From contig JNET01030559.1 in the NCBI GenBank assembly GCA_000697455.1, positions 1 through 26,525 of the forward strand: a stretch of 26,525 nucleotides of DNA, read 5' to 3'. Positions 1 to 9,985 of this stretch are shown in pieces. How positions within the stretch are numbered: position 1 is the first letter of the stretch; the number at the start of each line of letters is the position of its first letter. The stretch is from Basidiobolus heterosporus B8920 (Eukaryota; Basidiobolomycota; Basidiobolomycetes; Basidiobolales; Basidiobolaceae). Both the position numbers and the translations under genes were made by a program. Under the pieces are notes generated by a model that worked only from the letters and a program-made list of their open reading frames with translations, searched no databases and was not told where the DNA came from.

Positions 1-2087
1 GGTTGCATTCTTTAAGAGTCGAACGGCTACAGAAAAGATACCTCCATATAGTTCGTGAGAAATATATAGCTGCTTTTCTGGAATTAGAGTAATCAAGGCA
101 CAAAGAATCTGACTTAATCCTAAACATTTCTTGAATACCCCCATGGAAGAATTCGGAACCGAGACATTGGTAGGTAATGTCCGCTGCAGTAGCTTCAGAA
201 TTTTAGATAAAAGTTTGGGCAAGTGGATAGGTAAGGAGTAGCAGAGACTCCGAAAGCAAGAAGCAAGTGCGATTTGTACTGTATGGCTGGTATGTTCTAA
301 CAAAGTAACTAGTGGGTCAATTAGAGAATCCTAGTGAAAAAGAAAAGGAGATTAATGGCCGTGTTCAAAAGAGAGAAGGTCAAATGAGCTTAATACTTGA
401 ACAGAGCTGGCAACACCTCCAAGGTCTAAGACTAACCCATTCACCTCATTTAAAACGCATCGCAGTACATATTTGGATGGGTTATTTGATTCCCAAGGCT
501 TTATCCACGTGTTCATTAGCTCGCGAACGGCCAACACTTGACCTTGCTCACTGAGTAATCTCTTGCCAATTATGTCGCGAAGAAGGAAACTACACCACTC
601 CTGTACACAAAGAATATCTAGTTTGTTTCCAGTTAGGCTTTTGCCCACTAATTCTACAATAATGTGTCTTGAAATCGCAGCGTAGTTGGCCTCAACGAAA
701 GAAGGCCCAAGGCTTAAAAAGAGCTCTGAATAGGTTTCAATAATACCAACACGGGACTCTCTATTTGTTGTCTTTGAGAAACATGATGAAAGTGCTGCAA
801 GGGTTTCTTCGATGCTAAATACGCCGTTCTCACCTCTTCTGGAGCCGGCATCAAAGGTAGGTGAGCTGCTTTGGGAGGGGAACGAAACACTCTTCGCCAT
901 TCTGATACTACTTTTGGTAGATGCGGTAGCCATGACCGGTGATTGTGTGGTTGCTGTTATAACTGCGGCTAACGAAGCAACTTCGCGACGTACATCGTAG
1001 TTGGATGACTCGAAAGCCTTGAATATTTGTAGCAGAAGAATATCCAAATCATTTGCGATTGAGGAAACCAGATATGTGGTTTGAGATGCTACCTCCCTTA
1101 AACACTTTTGATGAAATGAAATGTTGAGCATTTACCAAGAGAGGATATTAAAAATAGCATTATTCAATGCATGTAGTTACCTCTGCGCAGGCAATTCTAC
1201 TGGCAAAACTTTTATCGCAAAGCCCGTTTTTCATGTATTTCACTATTTCTTTTAAAGATTGATCGGGTGCGTTTTTCCCACTTCCACGAATAATCCTTGC
1301 AATAGCACGTATAGTTTCAACCTTGAGTGAGCCGGTATTTTGCTATGATATAATTAGTATCTTTCTAAAGAGCAAACTTTTGGCAGGTTACTAGAGACAT
1401 ACCTCAGGTGCGTTCTTGAGCATTTTGAGCAATCCTGTAGTGGTATCTATAAAGTAAGACCCAATCTGAGAGCAAGAGATCAGTAATTACAATACATGCC
1501 TATTGAAAAGTTTATAGTTATTTACCTTAGAACCGCAACCTTCGAACAAGGTACCCACACAATGTATAGCAGCTCTATAAGTAAGCAATTTAGTATTTGA
1601 AAGAAGTCGATAAGAATATTTGCAAGTTACATCTTATTCAGCCTATCCTGTGTGTTCTTCCCAGAAATAGTTAACATGTTTAGAGTATTTAAAGTATCTG
1701 TCAAGCGTAGAGAGTCTCCCTTCTGATATATAGCGACAAGGCAACGTCCCAAAATTTGACGATGAGGTCTCTTGAGTTTTGGAGAAGGATACGTGAAAAA
1801 TCGTAATAACTGTTTGACAAGATCTTCCTGGATGTTTTTGAGAGACGCCTATTGATAAAGTTATACATCACCCGATTAAAATCTAAAATTCATACAGTAA
1901 AGATAGATACTTTGGAGATCTTCTGCAATTCTTTTTCCAATGTTGTAAGCCATTGTAATAGAATTAATTCCTGCTTTTCTACTGAACTAGCTGCAACAAC
2001 CAGTTCATTTTCATCAAATTTGAAAGCACTTGACTGCTGAGAAATCTCAGTCGCCTTTATGTTTTCTACAGGGCTACTGTCGGACAT
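1..2087 (-). CDS. LAA1: HEATR5/Laa1-type HEAT-repeat trafficking protein, N-terminal part (runs off left edge)
   Basis: Proposed coding exons on the minus strand: 2087-1911, 1848-1631, 1574-1526, 1465-1403, 1342-1181, 1104-397 and 330-1. They join in frame to 569 codons with no stop. All introns are GT..AG and 56-76 nt long. The protein is a string of alpha-helical HEAT-like repeats. It aligns by eye with the start of animal HEATR5A/B: an early LQWLTTLEKEL helix, the FESSNYDVRREVASL segment, then TNRESRVGIIETYSE and WCSFLLRDIIGKRLLSEQGQ. In yeast the family member Laa1 works with the AP-1 clathrin adaptor in Golgi-endosome traffic, so a cytosolic, membrane-associated role is expected from family knowledge. 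HEATR5 proteins are about 2000 residues, so about three quarters lies beyond position 1. The start ATG at 2087 is the first in frame and precedes the conserved helix. Family assignment is quite sure; individual splice sites need transcript data. Confidence 0.85.
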
Positions 2088-2371
2088 GGATATCTCGATC
2101 AGACTTCTTCAAGAAACGTCACCAAGTCTTCTGAGTAGGGCCTTGATAACTATCATCTATTTACAATTAAGGAGTTTGTAGGATTAAATTTCGGCATAAA
2201 CTATAGTAATCAATGAAGATTTGACCGATAGAAATTATTAAGTTCTTTGACTAAGAATATCGAGTCAAATGGAATCCTGGGTTATTTTTCGGTATATTTC
2301 TCGATTTTATTGATTTATACATATATGCTGTGATTAGAGAACGAGTTGTTACTGTTCGATTTTTTATATTC
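2088..2371. promoter_or_regulatory. spacer: IVD 3' end and LAA1 upstream region
   Basis: This 284-bp AT-rich spacer lies between two genes transcribed leftward. It must hold the 3' untranslated end of the isovaleryl-CoA dehydrogenase gene and the promoter of the LAA1-like gene. No coding potential or distinct motif was seen in it. Confidence 0.5.
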
Positions 2372-3880
2372 TTACTCCTTGAACTCCTTATTGAATTCAC
2401 GACCAATGAGCATTCTACGAATTTCACTAGTTCCGGCACCAATTTCATACAATTTGGCATCACGAAGAATTCTTCCAGTAGGGTACTCGTTGATGTATCC
2501 ATTTCCACCCAAACATTGAATTGCATCAAGGGCAACTTCGGTGGCACGTTCAGCAGTGTAAAGAATAACTCCGGCGCAATCTTTGTTACTAGCATGGCCA
2601 TTGTCACATGCTCTAGCGACAGAGTAGACGTACGAACGACTGGCCATTAATTTGGTATACATATCAGCAATTTTGCCTTGGAGGAGTTGGAATTCACCAA
2701 TAGGTTTGTTAAATTGCTTTCTGGTATGAACATACGGAATGGTAACATCCAAAGCGGCTTGCATCAAGCCCAATGGACCACCTGAGAGAACTAGTCTCTC
2801 ATAGTCTAGGCCGCTCATCAATACATACACTCCCTTCCCCTCCTCACCCAGAACGTTTTCAGCAGGAACCTCACAGTCCTCAAAAACAAGTTCGCCTGTA
2901 TTAGAGCCACGCATGCCAAGTTTGTCGAGCTTTTGAGCTACACTGAATCCTTTGAATCCTTTTTCAATCAAGAAAGCAGTGATTCCATGTGGTCCAGCAT
3001 CCGGGTTTGTCTTAGCATATACGACCAGTGTATCAGCATCAGGACCGTTTGTGATCCACATCTTGGAACCATTCAAAATATAGCGATCACCTTTTTTATC
3101 AGCACGTAGACGCATGGAAACTACATCTGAACCAGCACCTGGCTCACTCATTGCTAAAGCACCAACATGTTCTCCACTGATTAACTAGAGAAGGCGTTAA
3201 TATAATCGAAGACAGTGACTTGTACATATTGTGAATCTACCTTGGGTAAATATTTAGACTTTTGGGCTTCGTTACCATTTCTTACGATTTGGTTCACGCA
3301 TAGATTAGAATGAGCACCGTAGCTAAGGGCGACAGAGCCAGAAGCTCTACTCAACTCTTCCATAACGAGAGTATGTTCCAGATATCCTAGGCCAAGACCA
3401 CCATATTTCTCTGGAGCAGTAATTCCGAGGAGACCCATATCACCAAATTTCTTCCACATATCCTTGAATCAAAACGTCATAAGTCCAGGTAGGAAAATCA
3501 GCAGAGTTAAGAGAATACTTACAGAAGGGAAGTCGTTGTCTCTGTCAATATCGGTAGCTCGTGGAGCAAGCTCTTTTTGAGCAAAGTCATGAACGCTTTG
3601 TCTAAACTGGATACGGGTTCAGTTACAGCTTCCTTTAGTTAGCAAACATGATAGATATTTCAATTACGTGAGCTTGATCTTCGGATAAACCTGCGACATG
3701 ACTATTAAAAGTATCATTTGAAAGGAACCTTCTGTGTACAGAGGCTGCAGAACCACGAGCCTGCATTCAGAAAAATAATGCATTAGTAACGTAAGTCATA
3801 AAGAGGAACAATAAAACATGATGGTTTACAATTTGGTTCAAAAGCCCAGTGGCACGAGTGGTAGTAGCTCTGAGGGACAT
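2372..3880 (-). CDS. IVD: isovaleryl-CoA dehydrogenase, mitochondrial
   Basis: Exons on the minus strand: 3880-3830, 3760-3668, 3606-3523, 3462-3241 and 3184-2372, giving 420 residues (human IVD has about 426). It is a FAD-dependent acyl-CoA dehydrogenase that oxidises isovaleryl-CoA to 3-methylcrotonyl-CoA in leucine breakdown in the mitochondrial matrix, passing electrons to ETF. The first 30 or so residues are rich in Arg, Ser and Thr with almost no acid, as expected of a matrix-targeting peptide. Signatures follow in order: GLGLGYLEH and the helical N domain, [12 protein letters not shown] and MWITNG of the beta domain, and the C-terminal [22 protein letters not shown] and [18 protein letters not shown] segments. 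The Glu of [12 protein letters not shown] (about residue 279) matches the catalytic base position characteristic of IVD rather than of short- or medium-chain dehydrogenases. It lies head-to-head with the dehydrogenase at 4548. Confidence 0.95.
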
Positions 3881-4547
3881 AGTAGCCGTATTGAATAAGA
3901 GTGAAGAAGAAGCAGGATCGTTTGTTGACGTTTATATGTAGGGAACACTTTCAAAATCTCCTGTGACGAAACAGAGATGGTATTTTACCTTGTGTAACCA
4001 TAAATACTATTGTGGTATTTAGCGTGCGAATATTTATCGAAAGGACCACCTGATTGGAGGTAGGAACGGTCACAAATCACCTTTGACTAAACTGACAATC
4101 AAGATTTTGCCACGGTCTTTTGATAGAAGCAACATAAGATCAATTAGAACAAGCGCAGTTTGATTCGTGTTCTATTCGTGAGAACAATGCATGGTATTTA
4201 TATTCTCAACGGATGAATTGGATGTGAATTGGATGTGAATTGGATAGTCAACAATTCAGGAGTTGCTGATTTTGTGATGTTATTATGACCAATGGCACTT
4301 GCTTGGGAATACATATAATACTATGATAGCCCCTATCTACTGTCAATTATCTAATACCTGGGATCCTCGTAATTTGATGATTGATCGATAGATGAGGGGT
4401 TGGCCTTGTATACTGATGTTTAGTCATTCCTAGCCCAGGTGACATGCTTCGATAACCTGACCACGTCATTAGACTACTTTTTTATTTATTAATTTTTGTC
4501 ATGGAGTGACCAACAATATCGAGTAACTGACCTACGTTCCGGCAAAG
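3881..4547. promoter_or_regulatory. shared divergent promoter region of IVD and hydroxyacid dehydrogenase
   Basis: This 667-bp non-coding stretch separates the start codons of two genes transcribed away from each other, so it must carry both promoters. It is AT-rich and contains an 11-bp tandem repeat at 4211-4245 and a T/A-rich run just upstream of the rightward start (about 4478-4497). No confident TATA box was assigned. Co-regulation of the two genes is inference from the arrangement. Confidence 0.6.
4211..4245. repeat. 11-bp tandem repeat in divergent promoter
   Basis: The unit GAATTGGATGT occurs at 4215-4225 and 4226-4236 and then again without its last two bases at 4237-4245. GGAT precedes the first copy, so GGAT appears four times at regular spacing. 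The copies are perfect, which suggests recent expansion or a clustered binding site. Confidence 0.9.
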
Positions 4548-5513
4548 ATGACTGAAGAAAGAAGCACATATGGCTTTATTGGGATGGGGAATATGGGCCA
4601 AGCAATGGCAGTTAATCTCCAGAAGCACTTTGCTCAGAAAAATTTGTCCCCGTTAATAGTTTGGAACCGTTCCCAAGACAAATGCATACCAGTAGTAGAA
4701 GTTGGGGGAAAGCAGGCCGACTCAGTGACTGAGCTAGTAAACCAGAGTGACATAGTGTTTGTCTCGTTGGCCAACGACCAAGTAGTATTAAAAGTTTATG
4801 AGGAGATGTTGGCTGCTGCTAAGAAGAAGAATGATGACTTGATGATCATTGAAACCAGTACACTATATCCAGATACCGTAAAAGAGCTTGCAAAGCAGTG
4901 CCAGGAAATATCGCAGTCTGGTAAAAAATGTGATTTCTTGTCAATGCCAGTATTTGGTGCTGCGTCTGCCGCTAAAGCTGCCCAATTAATACTGGCTCCT
5001 GCAGGATCCCAACAAGTCCTCGAGAAGATTCGACCTCACTTGGTGCCAGTTATTGGAAGGGCCATTCTCGAACTTGGGGGAGAGCCTGCCACAGCAGCTA
5101 AAACCAAGCTTGTAGGGAACTTCTTTATAGTCAGCGTCATAGAATCGTTGGCCGAAGGAATGACTTTAGGAGAGAAGTCGGGAGTGCCACGTGAGAAACT
5201 CAAGGAATTTATCGACTTGATGTTTCCGTTTGGTTCGTACAATGGATATTCAGGGAAAATAGCTTCAGATACATTTGTTGACGATGTTGGTTTTACCGTC
5301 GATCTTGGTCTAAAAGACGTAGGGCATATGCGTAGACTAGCCCAAGAATACCAATGTCCGCTCCCGATGGCTGATCTAGCTTTCCAACACCTGCTTAGTG
5401 CCAAAGCTAATGGATGTTCGGATCAAGACTGGTCTTCGTTAGTCACCACTCTTCGAGTGGCAGCCGGCTTACCTCCTACTGGAAGGGACACAGATGCAAA
5501 CAAAAAAGAATAA
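4548..5513 (+). CDS. NADP-type beta-hydroxyacid dehydrogenase (3-hydroxyisobutyrate dehydrogenase superfamily)
   Basis: Intronless gene of 321 residues. The Rossmann motif GFIGMGNMG (residues 9-17) opens the NAD(P)-binding domain. The residues after strand beta-2 are WNRS (39-42), where the Arg-Ser pair favours NADP(H) over NAD, as in GLYR-type enzymes. The catalytic Lys with its partner Asn is in TKLVGN (K187, N191), fitting the K-x3-N pattern of the family, and the conserved LGLKDVGHM lies near 254-261. The usual SGG of the substrate loop is replaced by MPVFGAAS (about 133-140), so true 3-hydroxyisobutyrate oxidation is uncertain; a succinic- or methylglyoxal-type semialdehyde or other hydroxyacid substrate is possible. 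There is no obvious mitochondrial presequence, so a cytosolic site is likely. The ATG at 4548 is followed within nine residues by the Rossmann strand, which supports this start. Confidence 0.9.
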   Translation: MTEERSTYGFIGMGNMGQAMAVNLQKHFAQKNLSPLIVWNRSQDKCIPVVEVGGKQADSVTELVNQSDIVFVSLANDQVVLKVYEEMLAAAKKKNDDLMIIETSTLYPDTVKELAKQCQEISQSGKKCDFLSMPVFGAASAAKAAQLILAPAGSQQVLEKIRPHLVPVIGRAILELGGEPATAAKTKLVGNFFIVSVIESLAEGMTLGEKSGVPREKLKEFIDLMFPFGSYNGYSGKIASDTFVDDVGFTVDLGLKDVGHMRRLAQEYQCPLPMADLAFQHLLSAKANGCSDQDWSSLVTTLRVAAGLPPTGRDTDANKKE

Positions 5514-5514
5514 A
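5509..5514 (+). terminator. polyadenylation-type signal overlapping stop codon
   Basis: AATAAA lies exactly over the TAA stop of the hydroxyacid dehydrogenase gene. The facing gene ends only 86 bp further on at 5600, so 3' ends must be compact here. Use of the signal is inferred. Confidence 0.35.
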
Positions 5515-5599
5515 CTTGGATTGATTTCTATTTATTTTCGTTTTTTGTTCCTAGTATTTTGCATACAAAGTATAGAGCCCCGAAACGAATCGTACCGCT

Positions 5600-7695
5600 T
5601 TAAAAACCGCTGGGCCTTGTTGGATCCATAGTCTGATGCTGGCTCTGTTGGTTCAAGAGTTAGATTGGAGCAAAGAAGGAAACATTAACTAACGTACTTT
5701 GTTACTCAGGTAATGGAACACTGCTTCATCAACCCAAGGTTGGCCAAACAAATCAGCCTTACGTGGATCATCCAAGTCTAAAGAATACGAGTCACCCAAT
5801 ATAGTCTATGGTAAGACGGGGTTAGTAAGAGTTAATTACCACGGATTTTGTGGCATAGTAGATACCTCGAGGTCTTTAGTCTGTGATCCGATCCAAGATT
5901 CGAAGAATTTGGTAGGTTTGGAGGAGAAACCAAAGAAAAAGTCCCGTTTGATGGTAGCATTGTGAAGCGCATGGACGTATTGTACAATCTTTTACATATA
6001 TCAGGCAAATTAGTGATGGGGTTAAGTGGAAACGGTAACGATTGTGTGGTACCTTTTCGTCCAAAGCAACGATCTCTTTTTGTGACTCGGTGTTAGATAG
6101 TATAGTTTCCAGTTTTGTTTTATACTCGTCCGGTACATCGACCTGAATATCATAGGCTTGGTTTGGTTTAAACTCAGGTTGATCCACTCTAAAAACATCA
6201 TAAACGATAAGCCATGCATGATAACAAATACTAACTCATTAGGACTTACCTTATAGTATGTTCTATGACAATTGGGTCTAAAGGAAAGAGATGACGTTTG
6301 ACTAAGTCAGGGATTTGTGGGAAAGCCATCTTGGGCATGTAGAATATCTTTGAATGAACATGGATTAGAATCGGTTATCAGTAACTATAGTCGTCCAACT
6401 TACATTTCGCAAATGTTCGTCGTTGTTGATGAACTGTTTTTCTTGCGGGTCCTGAAGAGAGTTGAACTGATGCAAATGTTCATTTAGAACTGGTTGAAGG
6501 ATAAACTGGTTGAACCAGAAAAAACCTTTATGTATTGCCATAATCCCATGATAACGGCCGATTGTGTTCCAGTTTCAAAGCCTAGTAGATGGGCCAATGC
6601 TTTAGAGAGTTTGTACTGCTCAGCGGGGTTGTTTAATGTCAGTTCAATCTTGGCTTGGACATTGGTGTCACCGCGTCGTTTGATTTCGAAGCCATCTGTC
6701 TCTTGACCCGAACTAGGTTTGCTCCACTTTAAACAAATCATTAACATCCACTCGACCACATATAACTTCTGATAGCCAAGTGAAGATCTTGCTGAACTGT
6801 TTGCGTACCTCAATCTTATTTCCTTCGGTATAAAGCATAGGGTCCCGATCGAGTTCGATATTCATGGTTCGGATAAATGATGAGAATTTCGGTTGATCAG
6901 GTATCAGCTTTCCTGTATTCTTTTGAAAACATGCAGTAAAAATCAAAACACCCTCATTAGCATTAACACTTCATTAACACCATTAGTTAAACAATCTCTA
7001 CATACGTCTACAATTCTCCCTTCAATTTTCAGGATCCAAGTGGGAACCCCCGTGGAGTTTAGGGTTTGATCGATCATGTGAGGCTGGTCAATCGCCAAGT
7101 TTGAGACGAATATCCTAAGAGTTTGCTTAGTCTACGCGTGAAGAAGGGTCAGTGATAGGACAAAGAACGAAGTCAAGAGCTCTCATACGTAAAGAGGCTT
7201 TGTGAGCGCATCTTGAAGATCGAGCTTTTTACGTGTAACTAAAGCATCTAGCTTTCTCTCTTGTGCTTGAAGTTGCGTGTATAATTTAGCCTCCGGAATG
7301 ATACTTTCAATCTAGTGGGGATAATTAGATACCACAGACATTGTAAATCATTCACAAATATGAAGTACTTTTGAAGGCAAATTTCGATCTGTTGGTTTTC
7401 TTTTCACGTAACTGAAAGACAAGATCAATGTAGAGAACAAGGAACTTCTAGTGAATATCTACTTCGATAGAATCTGTAATAAAACCAATTTACTTTGAAC
7501 TTGCAGCATCACCAGGACGTTTTCCGTTGTTAGGCTAGGTAAGAGAGTAGTTCGTATGTAATTAATAAATGAAGTGCTTGATTCACATATAGTCGAGAGT
7601 ACCTTTTGTCCTAATGAGTTTATTCCCCCTTGAGCATTTGCCAAGTTAGCCATTTGCTGCCTATGATGCAAAAGTTGTGCTGCCTGAGAACTCAT
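5600..7695 (-). CDS. SNF12: SWI/SNF-RSC chromatin remodelling subunit, SMARCD/Snf12/Rsc6 family (SWIB domain)
   Basis: Thirteen exons on the minus strand: 7695-7603, 7534-7494, 7411-7369, 7311-7189, 7131-7006, 6919-6809, 6726-6526, 6451-6404, 6347-6250, 6188-6053, 5988-5866, 5805-5698 and 5644-5600. The product is 431 residues. Close matches to BAF60/SMARCD run the whole length: ERKLDALVTRKKLDLQDAL, LRIFVSNLA, PKFSSFIRTMNIELDRD, ETDGFEIKRRGDTNVQ, then the SWIB fold (KALAHLLGFETGTQSAVIMGLWQYIK, about residues 220-285), and a C-terminal helix with FFFGFSSKPTKFFESWI. The protein is a non-catalytic nuclear core subunit that links transcription factors to the remodeller. The sequence does not tell SWI/SNF from RSC membership. 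It is the most intron-rich gene here: introns are 53-86 nt and several exons are only 41-48 nt. Small-exon borders were chosen from phase and homology and could shift slightly. Confidence 0.92.
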
Positions 7696-7993
7696 TTATG
7701 ACTTTTAGAATTGGCGCTCTTTGAGTTTAATTGGAAAAGAGAGTTAACATCAGTGTTCAAACATTCCTAACAGACACCATTAAATGATTTTTGATCACAA
7801 ATATGTACACATTCTTTTCAAGAATCCTGATTAAATTTTCATTATACTTTAACAGAATCGTGGCAATTTTTATTAATATTTTAAGTATTATTCCTGAAGA
7901 TTGTTCACATCGATTTCAAGTATGATTAGACTGACTTATTTACACTAAATCGATTTCCAAGCAATAGAAGAAGCCGTCTGCTATCAAGCACAC
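7696..7993. promoter_or_regulatory. spacer: SLM-type gene 3' end and SNF12-like promoter
   Basis: This 298-bp spacer is strongly AT-rich and lies between two leftward genes. It must include the 3' untranslated region of the BAR-PH gene and the promoter of the SNF12-like gene. No other feature was seen. Confidence 0.5.
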
Positions 7994-9985
7994 TTATTGA
8001 CCGGGAGGCAGTTGTCCAGGTACTCCGACCATCGAACTCTCATTGATTATACCTGGCTGTGATGCATTGGCAGTGTTGGGATCAACATGTGGAGTACCAT
8101 AATTAACTGTCTGTTGTCCAACAGCCTGATCCTGATGTTGGGTTGGGTAAGAAGTATATTGAGATTGTTGTGCTGTATCGGCTATATGTTGTGGATTCTG
8201 CTGCTGTGGAATTCCTTGATTGTTAGCATTTTGGAAAGATGTTTGTTGTTGCGGAATCTCTTGATTGTTGGCATGTTGAATAGGTACAGGTTGCTGCTGA
8301 ATTCCTTGATTATCAGCGGGTTGAGGAGGTACCTGTCGTTGTTGAATCTCTTGATTATTGATCGGTTGAAGTACTTGTTGCTGTTGAGGTTCTGTATTAG
8401 TGCCATGCTGGAAAGGTACTTGTTGCGGCTGTACTTCTTGATTGGCATACGACGTGTGTACTTGTTGCTGTTGATTTCCTTGATTATCGGCAAATTGAGG
8501 AGGTATTTGTTGCTGGGAAGTAGTGGTAGAGTGCTGTGGCTGTTGAAGTGTCGAAGATATAGGTTGTTGAGCTCCTTGTGCTCCAAGATCTTGTGAGCCT
8601 AGTTCAGTTGGAGGCTGTTGTGTAGACTGAGCCGTAGCAATGGGTTCTCCTGCGACAGCTCTCGATTCCTGAGTGATAGGCTCAGTGTTTCCCGCTGCAC
8701 CCACAGCGCCTGCAGCCGCCGGTGCCATCACCTGTGAACCGCTATTGAACGGGGTCTCTTCAGTAGTCTTTGTGTATTCTTTAATGGCATTCCACCAACT
8801 TGCCAAGTCTTCTTTGGTAAGGAATTTGAAGACATAAGAATGTTCTGCGCGATGAAACAGTCCGCCTGATCCCCTTTCAGCAATCTCGAACGCTAGATTG
8901 GATTCACTATAACCTCTCATAACGCTGCTGGGTAGATGAATCGAAAAATCAGGAGATCCCATTAATGGATCAGATTGAGAATATCCATGCAAATACCCAG
9001 ATGGGGTCAAAAAACAATGATCTCTCCTGGCAGACTTGAACACACCGCCTTGTCGTTCCATAACGCCTGATTTCTTTGGAATTGTCAAGGGGTTTTCCTT
9101 GTTGGGATAATTAATTGCTTCGACGGATATTTCTGGCGAAGTTGGATCGATTAGGGGTGGTTGGTTTTTCTCATAGAAGGAATTCCATTCAAGTTCAGGA
9201 GTCAGATTTGTAACAGTAACTGTTGCAACGTTAATCTGCTCAAGTAGTTTAGAAGTATACGTCGTTCTCCACTTATAATAAGAGTCTAAAGTATTTTTTA
9301 AAATTTCCACAATGGAAGCTTCAAAAATCTCCAACGATTTTTGGGTTGAAATCATCGTTTTATGAAAGCCGTTTTCTTCAAAGATTTGCTTCTGCAGTTG
9401 CTTTTGTAAGGTGTTATGAACAAGCCACGGATCTGTGGGCAAGGTTTTGCCATTAGGAGAAATATTGCTTTCCGAATTATGGCATGACTGGTCATAGTCA
9501 GAGATGATTTTGGCTGAGGTTTGTCGTTCACGTCCTAGGTTGCTCTCATGGTTAACTAGTTCTTTTTTGGATGATAATAAACGTGTCTTGATATCAGCTT
9601 TCAATCTGCTTAGATTGCCAACTATCTGATCAGTGATACATCTGGCAAACTCGGTATGGTGTTCAAACAGTTGCTGACTTGTGTTGTTTACTGCAACAGC
9701 GACGTCTTGAACGCCGCCGCTACCTACAGGTAATAGGTGATGACCCTCCTTCAAAGGGACTTGGAGAGAATTGAACACCTTGGTATAACCTCGTGCACTC
9801 TGTTGCTCAACTTCAGCAATACCTTGAAAATACAAAATCAGTTGTTTAATAGTAGACTTCCAAGCGTATAAGCGTTGTTCAAAGATATCTGATGGAAGAG
9901 CTTCTGTCGAGGTAGCGGATAGTTCGCCTTTCGCCTCGTTAGGACCCTTTGGTCTAAATACACTGGTTTTTCTGGAGAGCGACAT
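7994..9985 (-). CDS. SLM1/SLM2-type F-BAR and PH domain protein with Gln-rich repeat tail
   Basis: Intronless gene of 663 residues. Residues about 32-265 are helical and match the F-BAR-like region of yeast Slm1/Slm2 (IFEQRLYAWKSTIKQLILYFQGIAEVE and later FEASIVEILKNTLDSYYKWR). Residues about 305-405 form a PH domain (RQGGVFKSARRDHCFLTPSGYLH; VFKFLTKEDLASWWNAIKEY, with the conserved Trp). In yeast these proteins bind PI(4,5)P2 at plasma-membrane furrows/eisosomes and act in TORC2 signalling; the same is inferred here. An Ala-rich linker (421-432) leads into a Gln/Pro/Asn-rich tail (about 455-620) with 15-residue imperfect repeats, probably disordered and absent from short family members. The tail makes long shadow reading frames on both strands. 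The ATG at 9985 gives a full domain with a basic N terminus. Confidence 0.9.
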   Translation of the reverse strand: MSLSRKTSVFRPKGPNEAKGELSATSTEALPSDIFEQRLYAWKSTIKQLILYFQGIAEVEQQSARGYTKVFNSLQVPLKEGHHLLPVGSGGVQDVAVAVNNTSQQLFEHHTEFARCITDQIVGNLSRLKADIKTRLLSSKKELVNHESNLGRERQTSAKIISDYDQSCHNSESNISPNGKTLPTDPWLVHNTLQKQLQKQIFEENGFHKTMISTQKSLEIFEASIVEILKNTLDSYYKWRTTYTSKLLEQINVATVTVTNLTPELEWNSFYEKNQPPLIDPTSPEISVEAINYPNKENPLTIPKKSGVMERQGGVFKSARRDHCFLTPSGYLHGYSQSDPLMGSPDFSIHLPSSVMRGYSESNLAFEIAERGSGGLFHRAEHSYVFKFLTKEDLASWWNAIKEYTKTTEETPFNSGSQVMAPAAAGAVGAAGNTEPITQESRAVAGEPIATAQSTQQPPTELGSQDLGAQGAQQPISSTLQQPQHSTTTSQQQIPPQFADNQGNQQQQVHTSYANQEVQPQQVPFQHGTNTEPQQQQVLQPINNQEIQQRQVPPQPADNQGIQQQPVPIQHANNQEIPQQQTSFQNANNQGIPQQQNPQHIADTAQQSQYTSYPTQHQDQAVGQQTVNYGTPHVDPNTANASQPGIINESSMVGVPGQLPPGQ
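8186..8515. repeat. 45-bp imperfect tandem repeats coding a Gln-rich tail
   Basis: Within the SLM-type gene, residues about 491-600 repeat a 14-15 residue pattern (QQQ..P.Q.A(D/N)NQ(G/E)I). The clearest copies are residues 548-562, 563-577 and 578-592, each exactly 45 bp apart in the DNA. They begin QQRQV, QQQPV and PQQQT and end NQGI, NQEI and NQGI. Copy number is likely variable between strains. Confidence 0.85.

Noticed and set aside
8087..8596. Long open frames on the plus strand and in a second minus frame opposite the Gln-rich repeats
   Set aside because: They mirror the 45-bp coding repeats of the SLM-type gene, are Leu- or Asn-rich by composition and show no independent domain.
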